Positions 17,653-28,626 are shown, counted from the first letter of the stretch. The stretch is DNA of 64,000 nucleotides from Cecembia rubra (GCF_003014575.1 NZ_PYGF01000001.1:124001-188000), one strand, 5' to 3'. A program made the numbers and translations. The notes: generated from the letters alone by a model not told the origin.

Positions 17653-20600
17653 CCATCAATCGCACCATACAGGAATTGAAATATTGAAGGAAACCAAAAA
17701 GACGCTGCAGACGGATGCCATCAATCGCACCATACAGGAATTGAAATATATTTATAATCATGTAATGTTAACAGGGAATAACCCATCAATCGCACCATAC
17801 AGGAATTGAAATGGGATTATAACCGATAAAACACAAGTGGATGGATGGCCATCAATCGCACCATACAGGAATTGAAATTAACTGAGCCATCTGTTTCCAA
17901 TGCTAAGTTCAACCATCAATCGCACCATACAGGAATTGAAATAGATCTGTCAGTCCTCCTGTGGATGGGCCTGGGCCACCATCAATCGCACCATACAGGA
18001 ATTGAAATCTGATATCCTGTAATCTCTCCACCCTGATGTCCTCTCCATCAATCGCACCATACAGGAATTGAAATAATTTTTCTTAATGGCCGGCTGATCA
18101 CCGAGCGGCCCATCAATCGCACCATACAGGAATTGAAATAGGCTTCTGAATCTCCATTCTTTTACCGCCCTTGTCCCATCAATCGCACCATACAGGAATT
18201 GAAATATGGTAATAGATGTTCCCTCCTCTATCCATATAACACCATCAATCGCACCATACAGGAATTGAAATTTTCTTAGGATTCTTACAGATTTAGCCAT
18301 GGCCTCAACCATCAATCGCACCATACAGGAATTGAAATCCGTAAACCAGGTGCAGACATTCCCGAACCCCCCAACCATCAATCGCACCATACAGGAATTG
18401 AAATGTTCAAAAAAGGAAACCTCTATGTGCCAACCGAAGCCATCAATCGCACCATACAGGAATTGAAATACGATTTCAGCCGGGCTGTTTTTTTCAGAAT
18501 CAACCCATCAATCGCACCATACAGGAATTGAAATCTGCATTTGCCGCAATTGAAAAACTTCAAGATGAAACCATCAATCGCACCATACAGGAATTGAAAT
18601 TCCAGATACCTATCGATCTGTTGCTCAATTTGCCGGCCATCAATCGCACCATACAGGAATTGAAATTGTGTACTTTTTAATCAGATCCTTAACAGCGGAA
18701 ACCATCAATCGCACCATACAGGAATTGAAATCCGATGGGTACTACTATGTGGTTGGCACTGACATCACCATCAATCGCACCATACAGGAATTGAAATAAG
18801 AAAAATTCGCCCAATCGCTGATTTTCGGAAATACCATCAATCGCACCATACAGGAATTGAAATTTGAAAAAGCAAACATTAAATTAAAAGAAGATGAGCC
18901 ATCAATCGCACCATACAGGAATTGAAATTGGCATTAAGCATTTCCTTAAGAGCAATTTCGGACCATCAATCGCACCATACAGGAATTGAAATATCTTAGA
19001 GGCAATTTGTAAAGAACGCCCCCCTTTCCATCAATCGCACCATACAGGAATTGAAATATCGGAGATGGCGCAACAACAATAACTGACTTAACCATCAATC
19101 GCACCATACAGGAATTGAAATAAAGGATATATGACCCTTGATAAGTCAGACTTACAGACCATCAATCGCACCATACAGGAATTGAAATAGGTATGCAGAA
19201 TACAAGTTTCTAAACAACCGTGTCCATCAATCGCACCATACAGGAATTGAAATAAGCCAAAATACAGTGATATTACGGCAAATGGATTGCCATCAATCGC
19301 ACCATACAGGAATTGAAATACTTTTATTGATGCTTCTTTCAATGATAAGTACTTTCCATCAATCGCACCATACAGGAATTGAAATAGAATTGGATAATGA
19401 GATAAAACAATTGGATGCAACCATCAATCGCACCATACAGGAATTGAAATTGCTTTGCAACCGATCCAGCAGATGCCGAAGCAAAACCATCAATCGCACC
19501 ATACAGGAATTGAAATAAGCAAAGAAGAATCTGGAAGCTGCCGATGCGATTAACCATCAATCGCACCATACAGGAATTGAAATTTGTTTTGTTTTCAGCA
19601 GTCTGCCCGGTTTGGGCTTCCCATCAATCGCACCATACAGGAATTGAAATACAACATCCAGCGCATCGGATTTATCATCATAACTTCCATCAATCGCACC
19701 ATACAGGAATTGAAATTACACAATCAATGCCCCCGTACTATTTATAGTACACCATCAATCGCACCATACAGGAATTGAAATGAAACGCTGTAGAGAAAAA
19801 GTAATGACAAACCTAGACCATCAATCGCACCATACAGGAATTGAAATAAGCATCATGCAAGGTGCTTTCATCCCTCTTGGTGCCATCAATCGCACCATAC
19901 AGGAATTGAAATATAATCGGATACCTGCTTCATTCTTACAAGACAAGCCCATCAATCGCACCATACAGGAATTGAAATAATCGTATTAAAATAAATTACA
20001 AGTCAAGATATTTTGCCATCAATCGCACCATACAGGAATTGAAATACACCTAAGATAAACATATTCGAAATCGGGGAACAGCCATCAATCGCACCATACA
20101 GGAATTGAAATTTGTCCACAATATTCCAGATCCTGCCCTTGTAGCCCCATCAATCGCACCATACAGGAATTGAAATAGTTTTTCCCGCACCTCTTCCACT
20201 TTGGCCCTCCCGCCATCAATCGCACCATACAGGAATTGAAATGCAATAGCGGCATTCAGTATGCCAATTGATGCCCAGCCATCAATCGCACCATACAGGA
20301 ATTGAAATAGGTCAACCATGACATTGAGATCAATTTTCTAATTGCCATCAATCGCACCATACAGGAATTGAAATATGGCTAAGCTTATTTACATTAAAGT
20401 CATAGAGGACGCCATCAATCGCACCATACAGGAATTGAAATATGGCATGAACCAATTGTCCAAGGGAGGAAAAGAACCATCAATCGCACCATACAGGAAT
20501 TGAAATATCTTTAATCTTAACCCTTATTTTTTTTGTCTTTACCATCAATCGCACCATACAGGAATTGAAATGGAGTTAAGGGATGCGGCAAAACAGGCCG

Positions 20601-23600
20601 GATTGGGCCTTCAATCGCACCATACAGGAATTGAAATAATATTGCCCTTGAAGGTTTCCTCGATTTTCCCGAAACCATCAATCGCACCATACAGGAATTG
20701 AAATCCAGCTTTAGACATTCTTACCCCAACCCAAGATGACCATCAATCGCACCATACAGGAATTGAAATTTTTTGTGTTTAGGGATTTTTCCTTCTTTCA
20801 TGATCCATCAATCGCACCATACAGGAATTGAAATAGGGTAAACAATGGAGGGGTTGCGGCTGCAACAAGCCATCAATCGCACCATACAGGAATTGAAATG
20901 TTAATCTCATCTTCGCCTCCTCTTTTTGCCGGAACCATCAATCGCACCATACAGGAATTGAAATCAGTAATAGGAAAACTGCTTTCCAGAACCTACACTT
21001 ACCATCAATCGCACCATACAGGAATTGAAATTGAACATTACCTTATTGGCGAAATTTGATTTTCCTGTCCATCAATCGCACCATACAGGAATTGAAATTA
21101 CATTTTTTCCGACCATTTTCGGCTTTTTCGGTTCCCATCAATCGCACCATACAGGAATTGAAATACTCCCACCCTATTTTGAACCTAGGATCCTTTGCTC
21201 CATCAATCGCACCATACAGGAATTGAAATGTAGTCCATGGCTAATAAGAAGCTTTTAAAGGAAATCCATCAATCGCACCATACAGGAATTGAAATTTATC
21301 ACTTAATAATGTTTGGAGTCCAGAACGCCCAGCCATCAATCGCACCATACAGGAATTGAAATATAACCTGGAGTGCATTTTCATAACTTCCGATTGCCCA
21401 TCAATCGCACCATACAGGAATTGAAATAGTGATTTAGATAATTATCCGTTTCACCCGTAAGCTCCATCAATCGCACCATACAGGAATTGAAATTAAGCAA
21501 AGCCACCACTATAATCACTAACACAACTCCATCAATCGCACCATACAGGAATTGAAATACGTAAGGGCGAAGTTTACGGTACTTCCCGAACCATCCATCA
21601 ATCGCACCATACAGGAATTGAAATATAATCGGCGAATCCCTTTCCCAACTTGGCCAGAAACCATCAATCGCACCATACAGGAATTGAAATATCTTTTTCT
21701 GGAAAAAGCCGCTTAGAGCGTCGATGCCATCAATCGCACCATACAGGAATTGAAATATGCCAAATCAGGAAATAGAACTCAGCACAATAAGCCATCAATC
21801 GCACCATACAGGAATTGAAATTATATTACAACACCCCGGCGGAACTCGAAGCTCTGGCCATCAATCGCACCATACAGGAATTGAAATAACTTATCCAATT
21901 TTTCCAACTGATCTATAGGAAACCATCAATCGCACCATACAGGAATTGAAATGCCTCGGTTGCACGATTGTCATTTCCACGCGTTCTACCATCAATCGCA
22001 CCATACAGGAATTGAAATTATATTTCGTCCTTGTTATAAACGTGCCTTACATATCCATCAATCGCACCATACAGGAATTGAAATGTGAAAATCTGAACCT
22101 GTCTTTTTTGCGTCTCGATACCATCAATCGCACCATACAGGAATTGAAATCCGCATAATGTTGATGAATGGCATATTGGAGATGCCCATCAATCGCACCA
22201 TACAGGAATTGAAATTATTTATTAAGGCCGTGTTAAGGTCCGAAGCGGTTTCCATCAATCGCACCATACAGGAATTGAAATACGCCATGACTATATTACC
22301 GGAATGGGCGAAGGGGCCCATCAATCGCACCATACAGGAATTGAAATAAGAAAAGACAGGCCCCAACAGTTGGGAAATAATTAAACCATCAATCGCACCA
22401 TACAGGAATTGAAATTATTTAAGGTCCTGGATCTTGTTTTCATTCTCAATGCCATCAATCGCACCATACAGGAATTGAAATATGTATTTTGTTGATGAAA
22501 ATGGTAATAGAATAGCCCATCAATCGCACCATACAGGAATTGAAATATGTAAGGCCTCAGTTTACGGTACTTTCCGAACCATCCATCAATCGCACCATAC
22601 AGGAATTGAAATAAGAGTTTTATAAATTGGAGATAATTAGACTTGGTCCATCAATCGCACCATACAGGAATTGAAATATCCCTATGGCCCCAACGACCTT
22701 GCCGGAGCACTGACCATCAATCGCACCATACAGGAATTGAAATTTGATAAACTTCCGTAAAGCAAGATTTTTTGGAGTAGCCATCAATCGCACCATACAG
22801 GAATTGAAATAAGACAAACAATGGATATTAATAATAATTCAAGTGTCCATCAATCGCACCATACAGGAATTGAAATGTGCATATAGCTTATACAGGAGGA
22901 ATGCATCAGGACCATCAATCGCACCATACAGGAATTGAAATCCTGTTCAGAATCAAGCATATTCATCTGGTTTTTTGCCATCAATCGCACCATACAGGAA
23001 TTGAAATAGTACGCCAGCTAATAGATTTGCTTTACCCGGAGCACCATCAATCGCACCATACAGGAATTGAAATTTTTGCACCCGGTTAATATCGCTTATT
23101 TTAGCTACACCATCAATCGCACCATACAGGAATTGAAATTTGGCAAGTACCGCAAGGGTGCCAATAGAGCCTACTCCATCAATCGCACCATACAGGAATT
23201 GAAATTTTACTATAATAGATTATACAAGTGTTGAAGCTATTCCATCAATCGCACCATACAGGAATTGAAATGCACTTGGGAAATAAGCGCCGAGGAGCTT
23301 ATAAAACCATCAATCGCACCATACAGGAATTGAAATTAAGTTCGTTTTCTGTCTCCGCCTTGTCGCTTAGGCCATCAATCGCACCATACAGGAATTGAAA
23401 TTATATTTTGCCGTGCGTTGCAAATACATCTAAGCGCCCATCAATCGCACCATACAGGAATTGAAATTCGGTTAGGTTGAATGCCCGTATTACAGGCAGC
23501 TCTCCATCAATCGCACCATACAGGAATTGAAATAAGCTTTCGCTAGCTTCTTTTGCTTTTTCGATTTTTCCATCAATCGCACCATACAGGAATTGAAATC

Positions 23601-24190
23601 ATAATCCTCGTCCACAACCGAATATGTTTCATCGGCCATCAATCGCACCATACAGGAATTGAAATACCAATATCTGCCTACCAACAAGGAACCCCACGTC
23701 CATCAATCGCACCATACAGGAATTGAAATAGTCTTTTGCCTGCATTTTGTCTGATCTTTCGGTTTCCATCAATCGCACCATACAGGAATTGAAATTGGAA
23801 TGGCAGTTGCAGGATTGGGAACAATAGGTGCCCATCAATCGCACCATACAGGAATTGAAATAACTTACAAAAGATAAATCCATAAATCAAGGCAAACCAT
23901 CAATCGCGCCATACAGGAATTGAAATTGGATTATACCTTTTGCGAAATTAACATAGGTGTTTCCATCAATCGCACCATACAGGAATTGAAATGAGTCATA
24001 TATCCTTTTGGACTGATCGGGACCGAATCCATCAATCGCACCATACAGGAATTGAAATGTTTCTTCCAGGGGTTAACATAGTGTCGCCCACTCTCCATCA
24101 ATCGCAACATACAGGAATTGAAATTTTTTAGCACCTGACCCTCCGTAAATTTCTCCTACTCCATCAATCGCACCATACAGGAATTGAAAT
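17653..24190 (+). CRISPR. Type I-B CRISPR array, 100 repeats and 99 spacers
   Basis: The repeat is 30 bp, beginning CCATCAATCGCACC and ending CAGGAATTGAAAT. Counting repeat starts by hand gives 100 copies at 64-68 bp intervals, so spacers are 34-38 bp. Three repeats carry substitutions: at 20608 (CCTTC for CCATC), 23897 (CGCGCC) and 24095 (CGCAACA). Two of the three are within the last five repeats, as expected for the old, leader-distal end. The final repeat (24161-24190) is intact. The 3' end ATTGAAAT fits a type I-B 5' handle. Transcription is expected on the plus strand from the leader next to cas2. Long apparent ORFs across the array are translations of the repeat and are not genes. Confidence 0.99.
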
Positions 24191-24730
24191 TTATTTTGAT
24201 TTATATATTAATAATGAGCATGGCCATTAACTACAAAAAATTATTTTAAATCACTAAATTCTAGATTTAAAACTTCTTCATTTAATTCCATTTTAAAATA
24301 ATACGGAGTCCACATTTAATAGATCATTCTTATTAAGTGCTAAAACCTCATTTTCTAATCTCCAGAAATCCGAATTATATCTTAATACCGTTAAAATTAT
24401 TTCGAATGTTATTGACTTTGATCTATAATTTTGAAAATTATTATTGAAAAATTAAATGTCATTTTACTAAACCTAAAGGCATGGAATTTCAAATTTCTCC
24501 TATCTTATTTAACAAATTTAATCTTGTTTTTTTGTGTCAGATTTTTGTACTAGAAACAAAATCAGGAGAAGTATTTTCCAACCTTTTGCTCCTAGTTTAA
24601 TTTATTAAATGCTTTTCCAAAGCAACAATCCATTTAAAATAACCTTTAAGAAAAATTTAAAAAAGGGGGGGGGAGCTTACAGCTGTTTTGTTCTTTTTTA
24701 TCGATTGTCCTATCAAGTTTTGACAGAAGA
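24191..24730. other. AT-rich stretch after the array
   Basis: No intact gene is seen. It contains a probable decayed ORF on the minus strand (24241-24450, listed separately) and a run of nine Gs at 24665-24673 followed by AGCTTACAGCT. No terminator for the array could be assigned with confidence. Confidence 0.5.
24241..24450 (-). pseudogene. Decayed ORF remnant downstream of the CRISPR array
   Basis: Reading the minus strand gives about 45 protein-like codons (containing YRSKSITFEIIL and DFWRLENEVLALNKND), then a stop in that frame; the next frame continues without a gap as TPYYFKMELNEEVLNLEFSDLK up to a TAA at 24241-24243. One single-base shift near 24305 would join the two into a continuous C-terminal segment. 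No start codon in a suitable place was found. The family is not recognised. The evidence is composition and smooth continuation only. Confidence 0.35.
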
Positions 24731-24762
24731 AAAATAAAAAAGCCTAATGTTATACATTAGGC
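24731..24762 (-). terminator. Rho-independent terminator of tRNA-Ser
   Basis: On the minus strand GCCTAATGT-ATA-ACATTAGGC forms a perfect 9-bp stem followed by TTTTTTATTTTT. It begins about 10 bp after the tRNA 3' end and is oriented to end that transcript. Confidence 0.85.
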
Positions 24763-24772
24763 CCTGATTCCG

Positions 24773-24861
24773 CAGAGAGTGGGGGATTCGAACCCCCGGT
24801 ACGGAATTACCCGTACGACAGTTTAGCAAACTGCTGGTTTAAGCCACTCACCCAACTCTCT
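24773..24861 (-). tRNA. tRNA-Ser (anticodon GCT)
   Basis: An 89-nt serine tRNA on the minus strand. The acceptor stem AGAGAGT pairs perfectly with ACTCTCT, followed by discriminator G. The anticodon arm is CAGTT-TGCTAA-ACTG with anticodon GCT, reading AGC/AGU. The long variable arm GTACGGGTAATTCCGTAC is typical of serine tRNAs, and the T arm GGGGGTTCGAATCCCCC is perfect. CCA is not encoded. Two broken copies of its 5' half lie directly upstream in the direction of transcription. Confidence 0.95.
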
Positions 24862-24877
24862 ATAATTTTATATTCTG

Positions 24878-25005
24878 CCCGTACGACAGTTTATCCGCCG
24901 CGGCGGATGGTTTAAGCCACTCACCCAACTCTCTATAATTTTATATTCTGCCCGTACGACAGTTTATCCGCCGAGACGGATGGTTTAAGCCATTCACCCA
25001 ACGCT
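24878..25005 (-). repeat. Two tandem partial tRNA-Ser copies (5' halves)
   Basis: Two copies of the tRNA-Ser 5' half lie upstream of the gene at 73-bp spacing: 24878-24934 and 24951-25005. Each has the acceptor 5' strand, D arm and the start of the variable arm (GTACGGG), but the T arm and acceptor 3' strand are missing, so neither can fold as a tRNA. In both, the first part of the anticodon arm is replaced by a palindrome: ATCCGCCGCGGCGGAT in the nearer copy and ATCCGTCTCGGCGGAT in the farther one. The linker TATAATTTTATATTCTG is shared between copies. The far copy also has a degraded acceptor. Confidence 0.85.
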
Positions 25006-25416
25006 ATAACTTGATGCAAATATAAATCAATATTGAAGAATTAAACAAAATGTGCCAGCCAATTAATCAACTATTTTTAACAAATTATTGGAAATCCTTG
25101 TAGTTCAATAAGAAATATTTGTGGAGTTTTCAAAGAAAAGAATTAGGAGTGATAAGGATAGTCTCCTGCTGAAATGTAAAATTTAATTTTTTCTTTTTTG
25201 TTCAATCCCAAGCCAATATTTGAAATTCAATTTAGCTCATTCAAATGGAAAAAAATGATATTCGAAATTTTTAACATAAAACATCTTTATGTAAAGAATA
25301 AAATTCTGACAAAAAATGATATTCAATAATTTATTTTATTGTTCCTAATTGTTATTTTTACAGCTTCTGGTCAAGGTCAATTGATCGGAATCACCTAATA
25401 TTGCGAACACAATAGG
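25006..25416. other. AT-rich intergenic region
   Basis: About 410 bp with no recognisable gene or RNA. It should hold the promoter of the tRNA-Ser unit (minus strand) and of the PAS-domain gene (plus strand). A short GGTCAAGGTCAATTGATC segment shortly before the PAS gene contains overlapping direct and inverted TCAA/TTGA elements; no regulator can be named. Confidence 0.4.
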
Positions 25417-26730
25417 ATGTTAAAAATAAAAGAGTTAGAGTTTCTAGTACCTGATTATCTAAAAAATTCAGACTTATTGTATGTTGGAATTCTCGACATT
25501 GAAGGACAGATATTTTTTGCAGGGAAGCAGTTTATAACGCTCTTTGAGCCTAACGGCGCTGATATATTTGAGAAGAATTTCAGAGAAACCCTTCATGAAG
25601 GCAACAAATTTGATCTGAATGATTTTTTATTGCAAGTCAGTGAAAAACCTAATCATCAGACCCAGATACAGCTCATACATGGCAATAAAATGATCAAATG
25701 GGAGTTTTCTGTATTGAAAAATGCTGAAGGTGACTTCTCAGGTATTATGGCTGTAGGTCATAAAATTTCTGCAGTTCTCCCTCAGCCAGACTTTTTGTTA
25801 TGCTCTGATAATTCTGATTCACAGACTGATATTTTTATTCAGTTGAACAGCAGATGGGAAATTGTACATTTAAACTCAAAGGCTGTTGAATTTTTTGATC
25901 GGAAAGCAAAAGAACTTATAGGAAAAACCATTTGGCAGGTTTATCCGGACCAGAGTTTTTATAAACATGCCCTGGAATTCAAGAATGCAAAAGAATCTAA
26001 GAAGCCGAGGATTTTTGAAGAGTTCAACAGTATGAATGGCAGGTATTACAAAATATTTGTAAATCCTAAATCTTCTGGTATCGATCTGTTATTAAAAGAT
26101 GTAACAGATATCCAAAAGGTTTCTGAAGATTACAGAATGGTTAATTTAACCCTTCAAACCGTTTTGGATTTTTCTGATGAGCATATTTTTATTGTAAGTA
26201 AGGACCTCAGAATTTTTGGTTTTAATAACAAAGCTGAGCAATTGATTAAATCTATTTTTGGTAAAACGCTCAAAAAGGGGGATAAGTTTTTGGCCTATCT
26301 TATGGATGACATGGATGAGTTCTTTCTGAAGCATGTAGAAGATATTCTTCAAGGGAAAAAATTTTATTTAGAAAGGGAAATTCATTTAAACAAATTGGGT
26401 CAAAAAATCTGGTACAGCCATAAATTTCATCCATTAAAAGATTTGGATGGTCAGGTCAAAGGCTTTCTTTATTCCTGTAAAGATATCCATCAGGAAAGAA
26501 TTGGTTTTGAAAAACTTGCCAAGCAGAACAAAGTTATGCGGGAAGTTTTATACCAACAATCCTCTACCCTGAGGTCTCCATTGTCTTCCATTTTGGGGCT
26601 ACTTGAGCTGATTGATAAAGAAAAATTGGATAAAGAAAACCGCAAATATTTCTCTTATTTGAAACCATTGGCCCAGGAATTGGATCAATTGATCAGAAAC
26701 AATTCAAAGCAGATTTCAGATTTGGATTAA
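25417..26730 (+). CDS. Triple-PAS protein with degenerate histidine-kinase dimerisation domain
   Basis: A 437-residue cytoplasmic sensor-like protein. Three PAS-type domains are suggested: about residues 15-120 (VGILDIEGQIFFAG), 135-235 (FIQLNSRWEIVHLNSKAVEFF, ending LLKDVTDIQ) and 245-370 (IFIVSKDLRIFGFNNKAEQL, ending CKDIHQER). Residues 375-435 resemble the HisKA dimerisation helix pair (EVLYQQSSTLRSPLSSILGLLELI). Relatives have QSHxxRxPL there; here the phospho-acceptor His is Ser383. No HATPase domain follows. It cannot act as a normal kinase and may sense a ligand or redox signal and act through protein contacts. A LytTR regulator lies 247 bp downstream on the same strand. Confidence 0.75.
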   Translation: MLKIKELEFLVPDYLKNSDLLYVGILDIEGQIFFAGKQFITLFEPNGADIFEKNFRETLHEGNKFDLNDFLLQVSEKPNHQTQIQLIHGNKMIKWEFSVLKNAEGDFSGIMAVGHKISAVLPQPDFLLCSDNSDSQTDIFIQLNSRWEIVHLNSKAVEFFDRKAKELIGKTIWQVYPDQSFYKHALEFKNAKESKKPRIFEEFNSMNGRYYKIFVNPKSSGIDLLLKDVTDIQKVSEDYRMVNLTLQTVLDFSDEHIFIVSKDLRIFGFNNKAEQLIKSIFGKTLKKGDKFLAYLMDDMDEFFLKHVEDILQGKKFYLEREIHLNKLGQKIWYSHKFHPLKDLDGQVKGFLYSCKDIHQERIGFEKLAKQNKVMREVLYQQSSTLRSPLSSILGLLELIDKEKLDKENRKYFSYLKPLAQELDQLIRNNSKQISDLD

Positions 26731-26977
26731 TACAGTTGAGGAAAATCCAAAAAACAGTAGTCTCATGACCTGATTTCCTGCCATCATAATCCAAATAGTA
26801 TTCCTTTTATTGTTTATCCTTCAGATTTTTTTCCCGGGTCCAGAATTACCTTTTCGTATTAATATTCTTAGCTTTTTGATTTTTAAGCCAATGTTCAGGC
26901 AGAGATGCAATGACAAAGTTCAGGGTTATCTTAAACAAAAACCCGATCAAACTGTTTCCATTGTAAAATAAAGAGTC

Positions 26978-27397
26978 ATGAAAGATGTTTTAAAAGCTTA
27001 CAATGGAAAGTCCAATGGAAACAGCAACGGTAATGGGACTCTGGAAAATGAAAACAAACTTTTGATCAAAGACGCGCTTTTTGTGAGATATAAAGGCAAT
27101 TTGGTAAAAGTGAAGTTCACAGATATTATCTGGATGAAAGGAGATGGTAATTATACCACTTTGGTTACCAATGATAATGTTTACTCCTTAAGAAATATTT
27201 TAAAGGAATTTGAAACTGTACTCCCGGGAGATGATTTTATCCGTATCCATAAAAGTTATATTGTCAGATTGGATCAAATCAATACAATCAATCCCAGGGA
27301 AGTGACAGTAGGTAAGGATACGGTCCCAGTGGGTAGGACTTATTTTCAAAATTTACTGAATGGTATCAATAAACTGGGCTCAGGAAACGGTGATTGA
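26978..27397 (+). CDS. LytTR DNA-binding protein without receiver domain
   Basis: A 139-residue transcription regulator. Residues 1-25 are a low-complexity Asn/Gly/Ser-rich tail (NGKSNGNSNGNG). Residues ~30-135 form a LytTR domain with FVRYKGNLVKVKFTDIIWMKGDGNYTT, the conserved FIRIHKSYIV and the strand-like VPVGRTYFQ end. There is no response-regulator receiver, so it cannot be switched by phosphorylation in the usual way. Its neighbour is a PAS protein lacking a kinase core, which suggests the two may work together without phosphotransfer. It is convergent with queA, whose stop lies 2 bp away. Confidence 0.88.
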   Translation: MKDVLKAYNGKSNGNSNGNGTLENENKLLIKDALFVRYKGNLVKVKFTDIIWMKGDGNYTTLVTNDNVYSLRNILKEFETVLPGDDFIRIHKSYIVRLDQINTINPREVTVGKDTVPVGRTYFQNLLNGINKLGSGNGD

Positions 27398-27399
27398 AA

Positions 27400-28626
27400 T
27401 CACCGTTTCCAAAGCAAACTGCTATCTCCATAACTGAGGAATCTGTAATCATTACTTAGTGCTTCTTCGTAGATTTTCCGCCAATTTCCTTCAGTAAAGG
27501 CTGCTACCAATAAAATCAATGTGGAGGAAGGTTGGTGGAAATTTGTAACCAGTGCATCGCAGACCTTAAAATCATAGCCCGGCATAATAAACACTTCAGT
27601 AGAACCGGTAATTTCTTTAAGATTACTTTTTTTCATCATCTCCAGTACAGCCTTGAAACTTTCCGTTCTTTCAGGAAGGTTATAAGCTTTGTGTTCGTAT
27701 GGGTATAATTTGGGGATAAAAAACTGCTTATCACCTCCTCTAATCAACTTAACGCCATACCAATACAAGCTTTCTAATGTTCTCATGGAGGTTGTGCCCA
27801 CTGCAATGATTTTTTCGGGATGGGCAGCCAGCCTTTCCAAAGTGCTCAATTCAATGACTACCTGCTCACTGTGCATGGCGTGGTCGGTAACTTTTTCACT
27901 CTTTATGGGTTGGAAGGTTCCAGCACTCACGTGAAGGGTAAGGAACTCCTTGTTCACGCCTTTGTTTTCTAAGTTGTCCAGTACTTCTTCTGTAAAGTGC
28001 AGGCCTGCAGTTGGCGCAGCTACTGCCCCTTCCTTTTTGGAATAGACTGTCTGATACCTTGGTCTGTCCTCTTCAGTAGCTTCCCTGTTTAGGTAGGGAG
28101 GAAGTGGGACTTCCCCAGAGGCCTCCACTATCGAAACAAAAGGTATATTGTCACCTGTCCAAGAAAAAGATACCACTTTGTTTTCCCTGTCTGTTAGCTT
28201 AGCGCTGATGATGATACTTTGCCCTTGGATATCAATTTGCCCCTGTAGGACTTCTCCATCTTTCCATTTTTTAAGATTACCTATCATGGTTTCCCAAGAC
28301 ACTTCATCTGTACAAATCATCACCTCATTGATAACCGGACTCGGAGCAAGAGGCTTTAATAGAAAAATCTCTATTTTAGCTCCCGTATCCCTTTGGAAAA
28401 TCAATCTGGCAGGAATTACTTTCGTATTGTTAAAAACCATCAAACTTCCGGAGGGAAGCAAATCAGGAAGTTCAAAAAACCTGTGGTGTGAAACATCACC
28501 ATTTAAATATTGTAATAATTTGGAATGATCCCTTTTTTCCAAGGGAAATTTGGCAATCCTCTCCTCCGGTAAAGTATAATCGTAATCAGATAATCTGATT
28601 TCTTCAATGGATGAAATTTTAAACAT
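27400..28626 (-). CDS. queA: S-adenosylmethionine:tRNA ribosyltransferase-isomerase
   Basis: A 408-residue QueA, which transfers and isomerises the ribose of SAM onto preQ1-modified tRNA to give epoxyqueuosine. Recognisable blocks are LSDYDYTLPEERIAKFPLEKRDHSKL at the N-terminus, VFNNTKVIPARL, APTAGLHFTEEVL, THVSAGTF-type segment (LHVSAGTFQPIKSE), AVGTTSMRTLES and TNFHQPSSTLILLVAAF. These cover the whole family length. It is divergent from menC with a 39-bp gap between starts, so the two promoters overlap. The two enzymes have no known metabolic link. Confidence 0.96.
   Translation of the reverse strand: MFKISSIEEIRLSDYDYTLPEERIAKFPLEKRDHSKLLQYLNGDVSHHRFFELPDLLPSGSLMVFNNTKVIPARLIFQRDTGAKIEIFLLKPLAPSPVINEVMICTDEVSWETMIGNLKKWKDGEVLQGQIDIQGQSIIISAKLTDRENKVVSFSWTGDNIPFVSIVEASGEVPLPPYLNREATEEDRPRYQTVYSKKEGAVAAPTAGLHFTEEVLDNLENKGVNKEFLTLHVSAGTFQPIKSEKVTDHAMHSEQVVIELSTLERLAAHPEKIIAVGTTSMRTLESLYWYGVKLIRGGDKQFFIPKLYPYEHKAYNLPERTESFKAVLEMMKKSNLKEITGSTEVFIMPGYDFKVCDALVTNFHQPSSTLILLVAAFTEGNWRKIYEEALSNDYRFLSYGDSSLLWKR

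Noticed and set aside
17950-24134. Many ORFs with repeated peptide blocks such as INRTIQELK or FNSCMVRLM
   Set aside because: They are translations of the 30-bp CRISPR repeat in various frames, with spacers as variable linkers; not genes.
24878-25005. Two additional tRNA genes
   Set aside because: They lack the T arm and acceptor 3' strand, and the anticodon arm is replaced by a palindrome; they cannot fold as tRNAs.
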